From positions 1-15,739 of the forward strand of contig CAYLME010000074.1 of the NCBI GenBank assembly GCA_964384585.1: DNA of 15,739 bases. The letters are read 5' to 3'. Source of the stretch: DASTYK01 sp964384585 (GTDB lineage Bacteria > Gemmatimonadota > Gemmatimonadetes > Longimicrobiales > RSA9). Shown here piece after piece: positions 1 through 7,617 of this stretch; position 1 is the stretch's first letter, and each line of letters starts with the position of its first letter. Below the pieces are notes generated by a model, which saw only the letters and a program-made list of their open reading frames with translations, was not told the DNA's origin and ran no database searches. The position numbers were made by a program, and so were the translations under genes.

Positions 1-55
<55 letters not shown>

Positions 56-86
56 ACCAGAAGTTGTTTAAACGCAGCTAGTTACA

Positions 87-122
87 CAGAATGCCCGGTG
101 ACCATCGTCACCGGGCATTCTG
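87..122 (+). terminator. Perfect-stem terminator behind tRNA-Pro
   Basis: A perfect 16-bp stem (87-102 with 107-122) closes a CATC tetraloop and is followed by TTTCTAGG. It lies 34 bp past the tRNA end, inside the element. It would end transcription from tRNA-Pro before it enters the element. It may also terminate the minus-strand lipoprotein gene, although the U-tract is on the plus-strand side. Confidence 0.75.
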
Positions 123-126
123 TTTC

Positions 127-145
127 TAGGAAGCATATAGGAAGC
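127..145 (+). repeat. TAGGAAGC direct repeat pair near attL
   Basis: TAGGAAGC occurs at 127-134 and 138-145, an 11-bp period (about one helical turn), about 70 bp inside attL. Helically phased short repeats at an element end suggest arm-type binding sites for integrase or excisionase. The motif differs from the CAGTATCC repeats at the right end, so the role is a guess. Confidence 0.35.
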
Positions 146-161
146 GCTTGAAGAGGTGGTT

Positions 162-1247
162 CTACGGCTTGCCCAAGGTACGAACCAAGGTGTTCGCGCC
201 CGTCGCCGGGTCGAGTTCACGAAGTGATCCGCCGAAGGTGCCGGTGACGCCAAAGAGGCGATCACCGCGAAAGAACAGATCGTGGACCTGAGGGAGACGC
301 GGTGGTTGATTCTGACCCACCGGTGTCGGCACGCCGGTCGTCGTGTTGATGGTTACCAGCAGCTGCGGCTGAGGAAATGTCTGATGGGTATTGAACACCG
401 TGCCGAACAGCACCCCTTCTGGGGAGAACGCCAAGCCGGCGATGGCCTCGGTCGTAGTTGGTTCGCGGATGAGTTGGACTGCTCCGGTGCTTCTGTTCAC
501 CCGATAGAGGCTGCTCGCGACGTCAAAAGGCAGGTTCGCCACGATGAGCGACGTCGTCCCTTCGCAAGTGAGCGCGGAGACGGGACCGATGTCCAGCTCT
601 GCAACTCGCGTGGCGTGACCTGATTGGCGATCGATGCGCCAAAGATTGTCGCCATGATGGGCAGTCGCTTCTTCAAAGCCGAATACCAGACCATCACTGC
701 ACTCCACGATCCGGTCGAGTAGCGGATGAGTGGCTCGGAGTGACGGCGGCAACTCGGAAGTGGACGTGCGCACGACCGCGATGCGGCGATCGGTACCTGC
801 AGCAGCCGTGTCGGATGTGATGAGCCTGGTGACGGCCAAGGAGCTGCCAAACGGGCCGGCGCCAATCGTCAGAAAGGATCCCGCCGTCGGGACAGGTTGC
901 GAGACGCTCACCGTAGTGAGACCCGAGCCGAGAGGTCCCGAGATATGATTGGCTCGAATGATTGTGTTGCCAGGAGCCATGGCGTAGGCCTGTGCGCCCA
1001 GAGCGATCGAGCGACCGTTCGACGACCACGTGAACTTGGAGTGTTGGATCAGCTGACCGTTCTCACGAGCTTGTGCGGACAGGTCCACGATCTGACCCGG
1101 CACCATCGTCGCGGTCGGGGACGTGATGGTGACCACGGCGACCGGAATCTCTGGATCGTCGTCAGGCGGCGTAGGTCCGTCGGCCCCACCACCGCACGCG
1201 GTCAGAGCGAAAAGCATCGCGAGAGAACGAAAGGTCCGGTCCGCCAT
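162..1247 (-). CDS. Secreted lipoprotein with Ig-like and beta-propeller-like regions
   Basis: The 361-residue protein starts with a short lipoprotein signal: a basic start, hydrophobic SLAMLFA, and lipobox LTAC with lipidated Cys18. An acidic, proline-rich linker follows (about 22-35). A Big-type Ig-like domain is likely at about 36-115 (VTITSPTATMVPGQIVDLSA, then FTWSSN). The rest has repeats such as LYRVNRSTGAVQLI, LLVTINTTTGVPTPVG and LRELDPATGANTLV, resembling DUF4394/quinoprotein-type propeller blades. It is predicted to be anchored at the cell surface or in the periplasm, and no catalytic motif is seen. The start is supported by GGGAGG shortly upstream of the ATG. It is divergent from the XRE-like gene at 1372. 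No function is recognised, and it is probably cargo. Confidence 0.85.
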   Translation of the reverse strand: MADRTFRSLAMLFALTACGGGADGPTPPDDDPEIPVAVVTITSPTATMVPGQIVDLSAQARENGQLIQHSKFTWSSNGRSIALGAQAYAMAPGNTIIRANHISGPLGSGLTTVSVSQPVPTAGSFLTIGAGPFGSSLAVTRLITSDTAAAGTDRRIAVVRTSTSELPPSLRATHPLLDRIVECSDGLVFGFEEATAHHGDNLWRIDRQSGHATRVAELDIGPVSALTCEGTTSLIVANLPFDVASSLYRVNRSTGAVQLIREPTTTEAIAGLAFSPEGVLFGTVFNTHQTFPQPQLLVTINTTTGVPTPVGQNQPPRLPQVHDLFFRGDRLFGVTGTFGGSLRELDPATGANTLVRTLGKP

Positions 1248-1322
1248 GGCGCATTCCTCCCATTGGGTGAGTTGCGCGTCCGCTCACAGTCGGGATAAGC
1301 TCCCAAGTGTACTCGACTAGAA

Positions 1323-1342
1323 AACGGACAAAATAACGGACA
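1323..1342. promoter_or_regulatory. Direct-repeat operator candidate between divergent genes
   Basis: AACGGACA occurs at 1323-1330 and 1335-1342, a 12-bp period, in a locally AT-rich stretch between the divergent lipoprotein (start 1247) and XRE-like gene (start 1372). Paired half-sites of this size beside an HTH regulator gene suggest an operator for autoregulation. No convincing -35/-10 pair was identified here. Confidence 0.35.
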
Positions 1343-1371
1343 GAACGTAGGAGCCGCCGGCCGGGGCGTCA

Positions 1372-1695
1372 ATGCCTAAACAGGCCGCTGGCGTCTCCGC
1401 ATGGCGACAGCTCGTTCAGAAACGAGTCGAGGTGTCTTCACTCAGGACAGTCGCAGCGGAGATCGGCATGAGTCCGAGTGGGCTTCATGTGTTTCTCAGT
1501 GGGTCTCGACCGCACCCCTCGACGTTGCAGAAAATCGGCGCTTGGGCGGCCAGAACACACTTGGCCCGTGGTTCTATCGACTCGCGCGACGTCGAGGCCG
1601 CGATCGCACTCATTCACCGATATGTCGATAGCGCGCCGAACGAAAAGGAAGCGGCGACGAGGCTCGACAAGGTGCTTGCTCGGCTTCAGCGCTAA
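1372..1695 (+). CDS. Small XRE-like helix-turn-helix regulator
   Basis: The 107-residue protein has an N-terminal HTH: SLRTVAAEIGMSPSGLHVFL at about 23-42, followed by SG-x-P-H-P-S-T-L-x-K-I, a lambda-repressor-like layout. A helical C-terminal part (about 70-107) could dimerise. No catalytic residues are seen. The frame has a stop at 1348, so ATG 1372 is the only usual start. The purine run AGGAG lies about 18 bases upstream, too far to be an ideal ribosome site. The HTH resembles that of the regulator at 8756 (SVRT-A-E-GIS--L---LGG), which suggests one family. The upstream AACGGACA repeats may be its operator. DNA binding is likely; the target is inferred. Confidence 0.75.
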   Translation: MPKQAAGVSAWRQLVQKRVEVSSLRTVAAEIGMSPSGLHVFLSGSRPHPSTLQKIGAWAARTHLARGSIDSRDVEAAIALIHRYVDSAPNEKEAATRLDKVLARLQR

Positions 1696-1768
1696 CCGCT
1701 ACGCCGGGTAGCCACCTGAGCTCGACGGTTGGAACGGGGGCCGCATCGCAGCGGCCATGGCGCCGTTC

Positions 1769-2052
1769 TTACTGGGGGTTCGGTCGATCCGCGGTCGCTC
1801 CGCGCCGACTCCACGTGGCGATGAGGAGCGCGAGGTCCTCGGCCTCTTCGCGCAGTCGTCGTGGCCGGTCGCGCGCAGATGAGCCGCCGCGTGGGCCAGC
1901 GCTTGAGCGATCGCCAGCGGATCGCGCTCGAGGATGAGCCCACGAGCATGAACTCGCCCAGTCTTCACTGCCTCGATGAGCGCGTTGAACGGTGCGGCGT
2001 CGGTCTTCGCAACCGGCAGCAGGCTTATGTCGCCCTGACGGTTGTTCGCAGA
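1769..2052 (-). pseudogene. Frameshifted, 5'-truncated gene remnant
   Basis: Two adjacent minus-strand frames make sense only when joined. The upstream frame (2052 to about 1855) reads ...DISLLPVAKTDAAPFNALIE... through GLILERDPLAIAQALAHAA to ATGHDD. The second frame then continues LREEAEDLALLIATWSRRG and stops at 1769. One missing base near 1854 (GACGACTGCG where GACGACCTGCG is expected) explains the break. Upstream there is an in-frame TGA at 2053-2055 and no start codon, so the N-terminus is also missing. The GC content matches the element core rather than the adjoining permease. The family is not recognised. The rest of 1696-2071 shows no other gene. Confidence 0.55.
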
Positions 2053-2071
2053 TCAAACAGATAGTGATTGG

Positions 2072-4531
2072 TCAACGACCCCTGAGCAGAACACTCGGCT
2101 CCCGCCGAACCAAGCTGGCAAGCGGAACAATCATTGCAAGAGCTGCCGTACCGAATATTGTTGTGGCCGCCAGCACGTAGGCATCCAGTGAAGAGACGGT
2201 GGCTGAACCAAGTAGGTCGGTGGACAATTTCGGCCCAAGAACAGACAGCGCGCCTCCTACCAGAACGCCGAGCAGTACCAGCCTCATCGACCCATAAGCT
2301 ACATGGGATGCGGCGCGCAACCGCCCACAGCCAAGGGCAATGCGTACTCCAATCTCATTCCGCCTCCGCTGACACCCCGCCTGAATAACGCCGAAGACAC
2401 CGACTCCTAGCAGAAAAAGCGCAAGCGCCACCGTGAGCACCACCAGAAGCCGTTGCGCAAGAGTTGGTCGCAGCGCATCCAACAGCGTCCTCGATAGCGG
2501 CTCTACGCGCTCCAGCGATACCGCATCCCCAAGTTCTTCTCGCACTGCAAGAGCTATTCTGGCGGCGGCTCGATCAATTCGATCAATGGGAGTAACAATA
2601 GAGATGTGAGCCGGCAGGTCAGTTTGCTGCGCGAGGGGAATGTAGATCGTCGGAACGGACGCGAGCCTGGTCCCGGATACACCGATGTCCGGCGAGACAC
2701 CGACAACCCGAACAAGCACCCCACGCGTGGAATCAAACATCGCGAGTTCGGATTCCGTCACTCGTGAGCCGCCAAGGCCCTGGAAAGCAGCCCTATTGAG
2801 TATCGCAGCGCGAGGCGCTGAGTTGTCGTCTTCCTCAGTGAACTCTCTCCCGTCAACCATGTCATACCCGGACGTTTCAAAGTAGCCTGGCGATATGACC
2901 GCAACTCTGAAAAGTTCCCCGCCGCTCCAGGTGCTCGTCGGCGACCGCCGAAAAACGGGGGCCCGGAGTGCGAGCGGCTCCACCGGCGTTCCGCTGATCA
3001 CAGCGCTCGGTACGCCGAAATCGGCGCGAAAACGCTCCATCAGTCGAGCAATAGAGCTCCAAGAGTTCATCGCCGCTCGGCTCTGAGTCCTCACTCGCAG
3101 CTCCACGACGCCAACAAGCGAAGGATCCTTTGTTCCGAACGCGCCGACGTCGATGCGCCGAGCTTCAGCGTACGCAATGAAGGCGCCACAAAGGACCACA
3201 GTGCAAACAGCTCCTTGGACGGCTATCAGCCATTGTCGCCATCTTGCACCATGGCTCCTCATGGATGCCTCGCTGCTCTCGTCCTGAATCGTAGCAGACA
3301 AGGATTCGGAACTTGCTAGAATCGCCGGTGCCAACCCCACCAGGACGCTTAGTATGATTGCGGTGACCAATACAAACAATCCCGTCATGAACGCCGGAAC
3401 CTCGATCGCACTTGACGAGAACGTCATATCGAGGAGCACAGGTGCTGCTCGTATTCCACCCAGAGTAAGCAGCAATCCCAGTGGCACGCAAACAATCGTG
3501 ATCGCGAAAATGTCTCGTGCTACAACACGAACCACTTGGCTTCGCCGCGCACCCACGGCCATTCTGATAGCAAAGTCGCGTCTGCGGGAGATCGTATGAC
3601 TTAGCAAGAGTGTAGCGACGTTGATCGCAACCACTACAAGCAGGGCGATGGCAAGCACTGTCGGGCCGGCAAGCCTTGCTCGCATGCTCGACTCAATCGC
3701 GGGATTGAGACCACGCGCTGCACTCGATACGCGAGTCGACAAATACTCCGGACGCCGCCCTCTTGAACTAGCGGCCTCTCGAACCGCTATTGTAGTGAGC
3801 ATTCCAAGCGCATCTCGGTCATCGGGTGACCGCACTCTCGCCAGGAAATGGAACCGCCGAAAAGGCGGCTGCTCCTCCAGCGGCAGGCTTCGATCGACGA
3901 GACGCCCAGTCGGGAGGTTAACCCAGAACTCTGATGGCGCGTTTAGATCGGGGCCACTAAAGGAGGGGGCCGCCACACCGACGACAATGGTAGATACTCC
4001 ATCAATCCGAACTACCTTGCCCAGGATGTCCGCGGGCCGGCCAAGTCGCGACCAAATCGCATGGCCGAGAACAACAACGTTCTCATCTACGTGGTCGCGA
4101 AACGGTCGATCTTCAGGCAATGACCGCCCGAGATGCGCAGAAGCCCCTAGGACGCGAAAATAGGGGCCAATCACTGCGCTTCCTGCTGTGGAGATGGTTG
4201 TTTCACCGTACTGGAGATCTGCTGAAAGCCAGCTGTAGGCAGTCGCTCCGACGATAGGATCACCTAAGCCCTCTAGATGTCGAAACTCGCTGAGCGACAA
4301 TGATTCCAGGCGACCCGGCGATCGTTGGTCAACTACGTTGACCCAGACCAGAGTAGAAGGATCAGATACCGCGGGCCGTTGCTGTAAATAGATACCGGCT
4401 CCCGTCGTCAATACCGATCCAGCTACACCGATGCCGACCACGAGAGTCAAGCACAGGAGAACGAGCGTCCATCGAGCAAATCTCCATGAACGAAAAGCCT
4501 GTCGAATCATCGACGTCGGGGCGGAAAGCAC
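2072..4531 (-). CDS. ADOP-type ABC transporter permease (MacB/FtsX, duplicated)
   Basis: The 819-residue membrane protein has two tandem MacB/FtsX units. TM1 is at about 20-42, with a periplasmic MacB-like core at about 50-285 (including FRVLGASAHLGRSL and GKVVRIDG). FtsX helices lie at about 289-310, 338-358 and 380-405, with the signature RRDFAIRMAVGARR. A fifth TM (about 433-455) begins the second unit, whose signature is RRRNEIGVRIALG, followed by three C-terminal helices. This is the layout of acidobacterial duplicated orphan permeases. The N-terminal cytoplasmic extension often seen in that family is absent. No ATPase gene is in the window, so any energising partner is elsewhere. The start is GTG 4531 or ATG 4508-4510; neither has a clear Shine-Dalgarno. 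It is last in the cargo run. The substrate is unknown. Confidence 0.9.
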   Translation of the reverse strand: MLSAPTSMIRQAFRSWRFARWTLVLLCLTLVVGIGVAGSVLTTGAGIYLQQRPAVSDPSTLVWVNVVDQRSPGRLESLSLSEFRHLEGLGDPIVGATAYSWLSADLQYGETTISTAGSAVIGPYFRVLGASAHLGRSLPEDRPFRDHVDENVVVLGHAIWSRLGRPADILGKVVRIDGVSTIVVGVAAPSFSGPDLNAPSEFWVNLPTGRLVDRSLPLEEQPPFRRFHFLARVRSPDDRDALGMLTTIAVREAASSRGRRPEYLSTRVSSAARGLNPAIESSMRARLAGPTVLAIALLVVVAINVATLLLSHTISRRRDFAIRMAVGARRSQVVRVVARDIFAITIVCVPLGLLLTLGGIRAAPVLLDMTFSSSAIEVPAFMTGLFVLVTAIILSVLVGLAPAILASSESLSATIQDESSEASMRSHGARWRQWLIAVQGAVCTVVLCGAFIAYAEARRIDVGAFGTKDPSLVGVVELRVRTQSRAAMNSWSSIARLMERFRADFGVPSAVISGTPVEPLALRAPVFRRSPTSTWSGGELFRVAVISPGYFETSGYDMVDGREFTEEDDNSAPRAAILNRAAFQGLGGSRVTESELAMFDSTRGVLVRVVGVSPDIGVSGTRLASVPTIYIPLAQQTDLPAHISIVTPIDRIDRAAARIALAVREELGDAVSLERVEPLSRTLLDALRPTLAQRLLVVLTVALALFLLGVGVFGVIQAGCQRRRNEIGVRIALGCGRLRAASHVAYGSMRLVLLGVLVGGALSVLGPKLSTDLLGSATVSSLDAYVLAATTIFGTAALAMIVPLASLVRREPSVLLRGR

Positions 4532-4576
4532 GGGCTACAGGATGTTACGCGCTGGCCGGCGATTCGCGTTTGGTCG

Positions 4577-5290
4577 CTAGTTCTTAGGCTTGCCATTCGC
4601 ATCCTGAAGCATACTATCCACCGCCGATGCAATTTCGACCGGGGTCGGGGTGAGATGCTCGTAGAAGCGCTCGTTCAACAGCACCGTCGGCGTTCGGCTA
4701 AGTCGAAGCTGCTTGGCCAGCGCAACATCTCGCCGTACACGAGAAGCGCTCACGCTGTCCTGCATGCAAGCCCGGAACGCTGCCGAATCCGCGACTCCGG
4801 CTTCCGCCGCGAAGTCCGCCCATGGCCGCGTTCCAATCATCGATTGCGAATGAAACAGGCCCGCGTGGAACTGTGCGAACCGGCTCTGATTGGCGGCACA
4901 CTCCGACGCGACCGCAGCGTCGAACGCAAAGGGATGCAACCCAGTCAAGGGTAGATGCCGAAGCACCAGTGCCACCTGCGTGGGATGCTTCGCGCGGATG
5001 CCCTCCAATTCCGAATCGAGTTCGGCGCAGAAGGGACATTGATAATCGGAGAACACCGTAATGGTGACGGCTGCGTCGGCAGGGCCAATTCGGCGCCCAG
5101 CCACCGCGAGCGTCCGCCAATCATCACGCACAGTGAAGCTCGCAGAGCTGGCGGTGCGCGCTCCAGTGAGATAAATGAAGGCACTTCGGCCAGCGAAGCC
5201 GATTGCCGCAATGGCCATCACTCCGATTGCGATATTGAGTATCAGGTCAAGCGGCCCTGCTCCACGTCGATTACCAGTCGGTACTTGCAT
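4577..5290 (-). CDS. DsbA-like membrane-anchored thiol oxidoreductase
   Basis: With the start at ATG 5290 the protein has 237 residues; a longer reading to GTG 5362 is possible. The ATG is preferred because GAGGGA lies just upstream and the extra N-terminus is unlike the family. There is one TM anchor (about 14-34), then a thioredoxin/DsbA fold with active site Cys85-Pro-Phe-Cys88 in VFSDYQCPFC, a helical insert (about 115-195) and the cis-proline loop RTPTVLLN (Pro201). It resembles the BdbD/Thioredoxin_4 group, which oxidises or isomerises disulfides outside the membrane. It is followed 45 bp downstream by the permease and preceded by a second thioredoxin-like gene. The two redox proteins may act as a pair, which is an inference. 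Confidence 0.9.
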   Translation of the reverse strand: MQVPTGNRRGAGPLDLILNIAIGVMAIAAIGFAGRSAFIYLTGARTASSASFTVRDDWRTLAVAGRRIGPADAAVTITVFSDYQCPFCAELDSELEGIRAKHPTQVALVLRHLPLTGLHPFAFDAAVASECAANQSRFAQFHAGLFHSQSMIGTRPWADFAAEAGVADSAAFRACMQDSVSASRVRRDVALAKQLRLSRTPTVLLNERFYEHLTPTPVEIASAVDSMLQDANGKPKN

Positions 5291-5362
5291 CGCTCTCGTC
5301 CCTCGCTGAGTGGTATGCATATGTGGCGCGCTCAACGCAAGAATCGGTTCGGTGCGATGCAC

Positions 5363-5938
5363 CTATTTCTGCGCGCTGCACTCCGCCGGTAGGTGCATGA
5401 AGGCCGCAGTGTCGGGGAAAGCCTTGTCGAGCACCGTCCCATTGCGGTCAACGATCAGCCCTTCGGGAGTGGCGTTCGCGCCGAAACGCACGGCGTCCGA
5501 TCGCGAGAGAAAGCGATAACCGGGCATGGGTAGACCGTTTGAGCTTAGGAACTCTGCGGCTGCGGTGTCGGTGGGAGTTGTTGCGAGCCATATGACGGGT
5601 AACGAGACGTCGCCTCGGGTTACCACATTGACGCCTTGCCACTGCGGGACAATCTGCTTCACGAACTGGCAATCAGACGCGAATAAAATGACGATCGTAC
5701 AGCTCGCTGAGCCGTACAACTCTGCAGAACTCACTTCTGCAGAGACGAGATGCGCATCCCGAAGCTCTCCGAAACTCAAATCGGGAAGCCTTTCTCCCAC
5801 GGCAATGGTCCTGAGCGGTGTTGGTGCTGCCGCGTTGCGCTCCGCGAGTAACATGAGCTGCGCGCTAGCTAGCAATACGAGCAACAGGATGCCTGCGGTG
5901 GCTAGCCGTGTGTGTCGAGAGCTCGCTGACTGTTCCAC
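5363..5938 (-). CDS. TlpA/redoxin-like membrane-anchored protein lacking CxxC
   Basis: The protein has 191 residues: an N-terminal TM (about 13-32) and then a thioredoxin-like domain. GERLPDLSFGEL (48-59) is a typical redoxin entry, TIVILFASDCQFVKQIVPQW is the active-site strand and helix, and ATPEGLIVDRNG holds the cis-proline (158). The active site reads Cys90-Gln-Phe-Val93, so the second Cys of CxxC is missing. Cys80 and Cys187 are elsewhere. It may be a one-cysteine redoxin, a binding protein, or a decayed enzyme. The start is GTG 5938, supported by GGAGA eight bases upstream. An ATG four bases further upstream is out of frame. Confidence 0.8.
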   Translation of the reverse strand: MEQSASSRHTRLATAGILLLVLLASAQLMLLAERNAAAPTPLRTIAVGERLPDLSFGELRDAHLVSAEVSSAELYGSASCTIVILFASDCQFVKQIVPQWQGVNVVTRGDVSLPVIWLATTPTDTAAAEFLSSNGLPMPGYRFLSRSDAVRFGANATPEGLIVDRNGTVLDKAFPDTAAFMHLPAECSAQK

Positions 5939-6001
5939 TCATGTCTCCGTGGTAATCGATGACCGATTCGGGAACTCGCGTCTCGCAGCTGGCTCGTTGG
6001 T

Positions 6002-6859
6002 CTATTCACTACAGCTGTTCAACGCCCGCGGCATTGCGAAAAGCGACAGCGTGCCTCGGTTCTCTTCGCCTGGCAAGGACGCGACGATGAATCTCTGGCT
6101 GATGTGACGAATGCGAGCGCCGCGCTTAGGGATGCGAACAACGCCGACTAGTTCTCGTTGTTCTACATCGATCCCGATGAGCGATAACGAGACTCCTCGG
6201 GGACTATCGCTTGCCGAGAATCCCGCCAGCCACAGGCAACTACCTGAGCCATATAGCGCCGTTATCGAAGGAACGCTATCCGCGAAGGTCACTAGTGGAA
6301 TGTTCCGGTCGACTTGATCCTTCCATTGCTTCTTGCTGAAACGGGAAGACCGGCGCGCGAAATCAGGCGATGTGCTGCTAATCAACTCAAGCGCCCATCT
6401 GATGGTCGCCTCTTGCTCGTCTCGCCGAATCGAGCGGATGCTTCTGGGCCATACAATCTCAAGGCTGTCCCCAGCGCCATCTCGATGCACCACCACGCGC
6501 GATTCGCCTGCACGTGCGACGGCATACCACCCCTCGCCGGCCGTCCACAACGATCTTGCCGCGTGTATCGGCTGCACGATCTCCAACTTTGAGGCAGTCG
6601 AGTTGTCTAGTGTGAGCGCACCCGGTAGCGTGGCTATTGTATCGACCAGTTCTCCAGCAGATGTAAAGCGAACGAGATGGCTCTCTGGGTAGGATCTCGC
6701 GGGGCCCTTTTCCCCGCGATTGAAGCGAGTTCGTTCGCTCTGTTGCAGCTGAATAGCAAACGTCGAGTCACTTAGCCGGGCGATACGTGACGTCCAGTCC
6801 TCGTAACCTGTCTGGAACGGCCAATCAATGCGGAGATACGGACCTCGCCACGCATGCAT
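6002..6859 (-). CDS. 6-bladed beta-propeller-like protein, 5'-truncated
   Basis: The 285-residue frame reads as the middle and C-terminal part of a bacterial 6-bladed propeller protein: DWTSRIARLSDSTFAIQLQQ, HLVRFTSAGELVDTIATL, WYAVARAGESRVVVHRDGAG, ALYGSGSCLWLAGFSA. Such proteins normally begin with a signal peptide and at least one more blade; neither is present. The frame stays open upstream of ATG 6859, but that sequence is the tail of rep read out of frame. The gene therefore begins at a recombination junction near 6860-6885. Without a signal it would stay in the cytoplasm and is likely non-functional. It overlaps the 3' extension of rep by 88 bp. The redoxin gene starts 63 bp downstream. 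Confidence 0.65.
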   Translation of the reverse strand: MHAWRGPYLRIDWPFQTGYEDWTSRIARLSDSTFAIQLQQSERTRFNRGEKGPARSYPESHLVRFTSAGELVDTIATLPGALTLDNSTASKLEIVQPIHAARSLWTAGEGWYAVARAGESRVVVHRDGAGDSLEIVWPRSIRSIRRDEQEATIRWALELISSTSPDFARRSSRFSKKQWKDQVDRNIPLVTFADSVPSITALYGSGSCLWLAGFSASDSPRGVSLSLIGIDVEQRELVGVVRIPKRGARIRHISQRFIVASLPGEENRGTLSLFAMPRALNSCSE

Positions 6860-7617
6860 GTCCCAGTGGCCGCCTGTCGTGCCGGCACGTAGTCCCCATA
6901 CGTGGCGAGGAACGCCTCGAGCCCGGGAGCGCGGCGGCCCCTGAGCGAGCCGTCAGCGACCAAGCGCGCGCGCCATTCGACGAACTTCTGTAGCGCCTTG
7001 AGCGCGGACGCCTCGCCGACGAATCCAACGACCTTGCCGACCGTCGCGCGAAGCGTCGACTTCTCTGCATGGCCGACGTTACGCCAGATCGCGGCGGCGG
7101 GCTCGAGCCAAGGTTCATCCGGCATGCGGCGCGGCTTGTTCGCGCCGGTAGTGGCAGTTGGAGCAACTGCAACTGCAACTGCAACTGAAGGGGTTGGATT
7201 TTGCTTGGCGCTTTGCTTATCGGCTTGCTTATCCTCTTGCTTAAGCAAGAGGATTGGGTTGCCACCCTTCCGGCCGGCCTCGGCGCGCACCTGTCGGATG
7301 TGTTCGTCGCGCACCATGCGGCGCGAGTAGATGACGCCCGCCTCGGTGCGGGAGAGCACTCCCTTTCGCTCGAGCGATGCGACGATCCTGCGAACGGCCG
7401 CCGGCGTCGCACCGATCATGCGCGCGAGCTCGGCATCGGTCGGCGCCTGCCCGCCGATCGTGAGGTGCCCTCGCGGCTCGCCGGCGTGCATGTGAGAGAG
7501 AATGTCGATCCATGCGCCGCGCTCCTCGAGCGAGCACGCGCGCACGGCCGGGTCGCGTAGCCAGTCGCCCGGGTAGAACTGGAATGCCGGCATGCGCGGC
7601 GCGGCGTCATCCTTCAC
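6772..7617 (-). CDS. Phage-type replication protein (DUF1376/YdaU-like)
   Basis: The 281-residue protein begins with PAFQFYPGDWLRDPAVRACSLEERGAW at about 9-35 (quoted here only as the FYPGDW and SLEERGAW motifs), typical of DUF1376/YdaU-like prophage replication-region proteins. A winged-helix region follows (APTDAELARMIGATPAAVRR, LERKGVL; to about 105), ending in GRKGGN. A low-complexity linker (about 118-168) carries KQxx repeats (126-139) and a VA run (145-152). A helical C-terminal domain (170-248) follows. The start GTG 7617 overlaps the stop of the upstream gene as GTGA, indicating translational coupling; longer or ATG 7593 starts are possible. The last ~30 residues are propeller-gene DNA read out of frame, so the native C-terminus was probably at about residue 250. 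The replication role is inferred from family and context. Confidence 0.75.
   Translation of the reverse strand: MKDDAAPRMPAFQFYPGDWLRDPAVRACSLEERGAWIDILSHMHAGEPRGHLTIGGQAPTDAELARMIGATPAAVRRIVASLERKGVLSRTEAGVIYSRRMVRDEHIRQVRAEAGRKGGNPILLLKQEDKQADKQSAKQNPTPSVAVAVAVAPTATTGANKPRRMPDEPWLEPAAAIWRNVGHAEKSTLRATVGKVVGFVGEASALKALQKFVEWRARLVADGSLRGRRAPGLEAFLATYGDYVPARQAATGTCMRGEVRISALIGRSRQVTRTGRHVSPG
7154..7254. repeat. Iteron-like repeats and palindrome in rep linker; candidate origin
   Basis: Four TTGCTT units lie at 7201, 7213, 7225 and 7237, exactly 12 bp apart. The last falls inside a perfect 24-bp palindrome (7231-7254, centre TTAA). Beside them are four tandem GCAACT units (7163-7186) and a 7-bp hairpin GCAGTTG/CAACTGC (7154-7170). 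The stretch is about half AT in an otherwise ~67% GC neighbourhood. In protein terms it encodes the KQxx and VA repeats of the Rep linker. Lambda-type phages carry their origin iterons in the same place, within the O gene. The origin role is inferred. Confidence 0.45.

Noticed and set aside
2040..6890. Insertion sequence or transposon around the cargo
   Set aside because: No transposase gene, terminal inverted repeats or target-site duplication was found at either edge.
7163..7254. CRISPR-like array
   Set aside because: Units are 6-12 bp with almost no spacers, lie inside a coding frame, and no cas gene is nearby.
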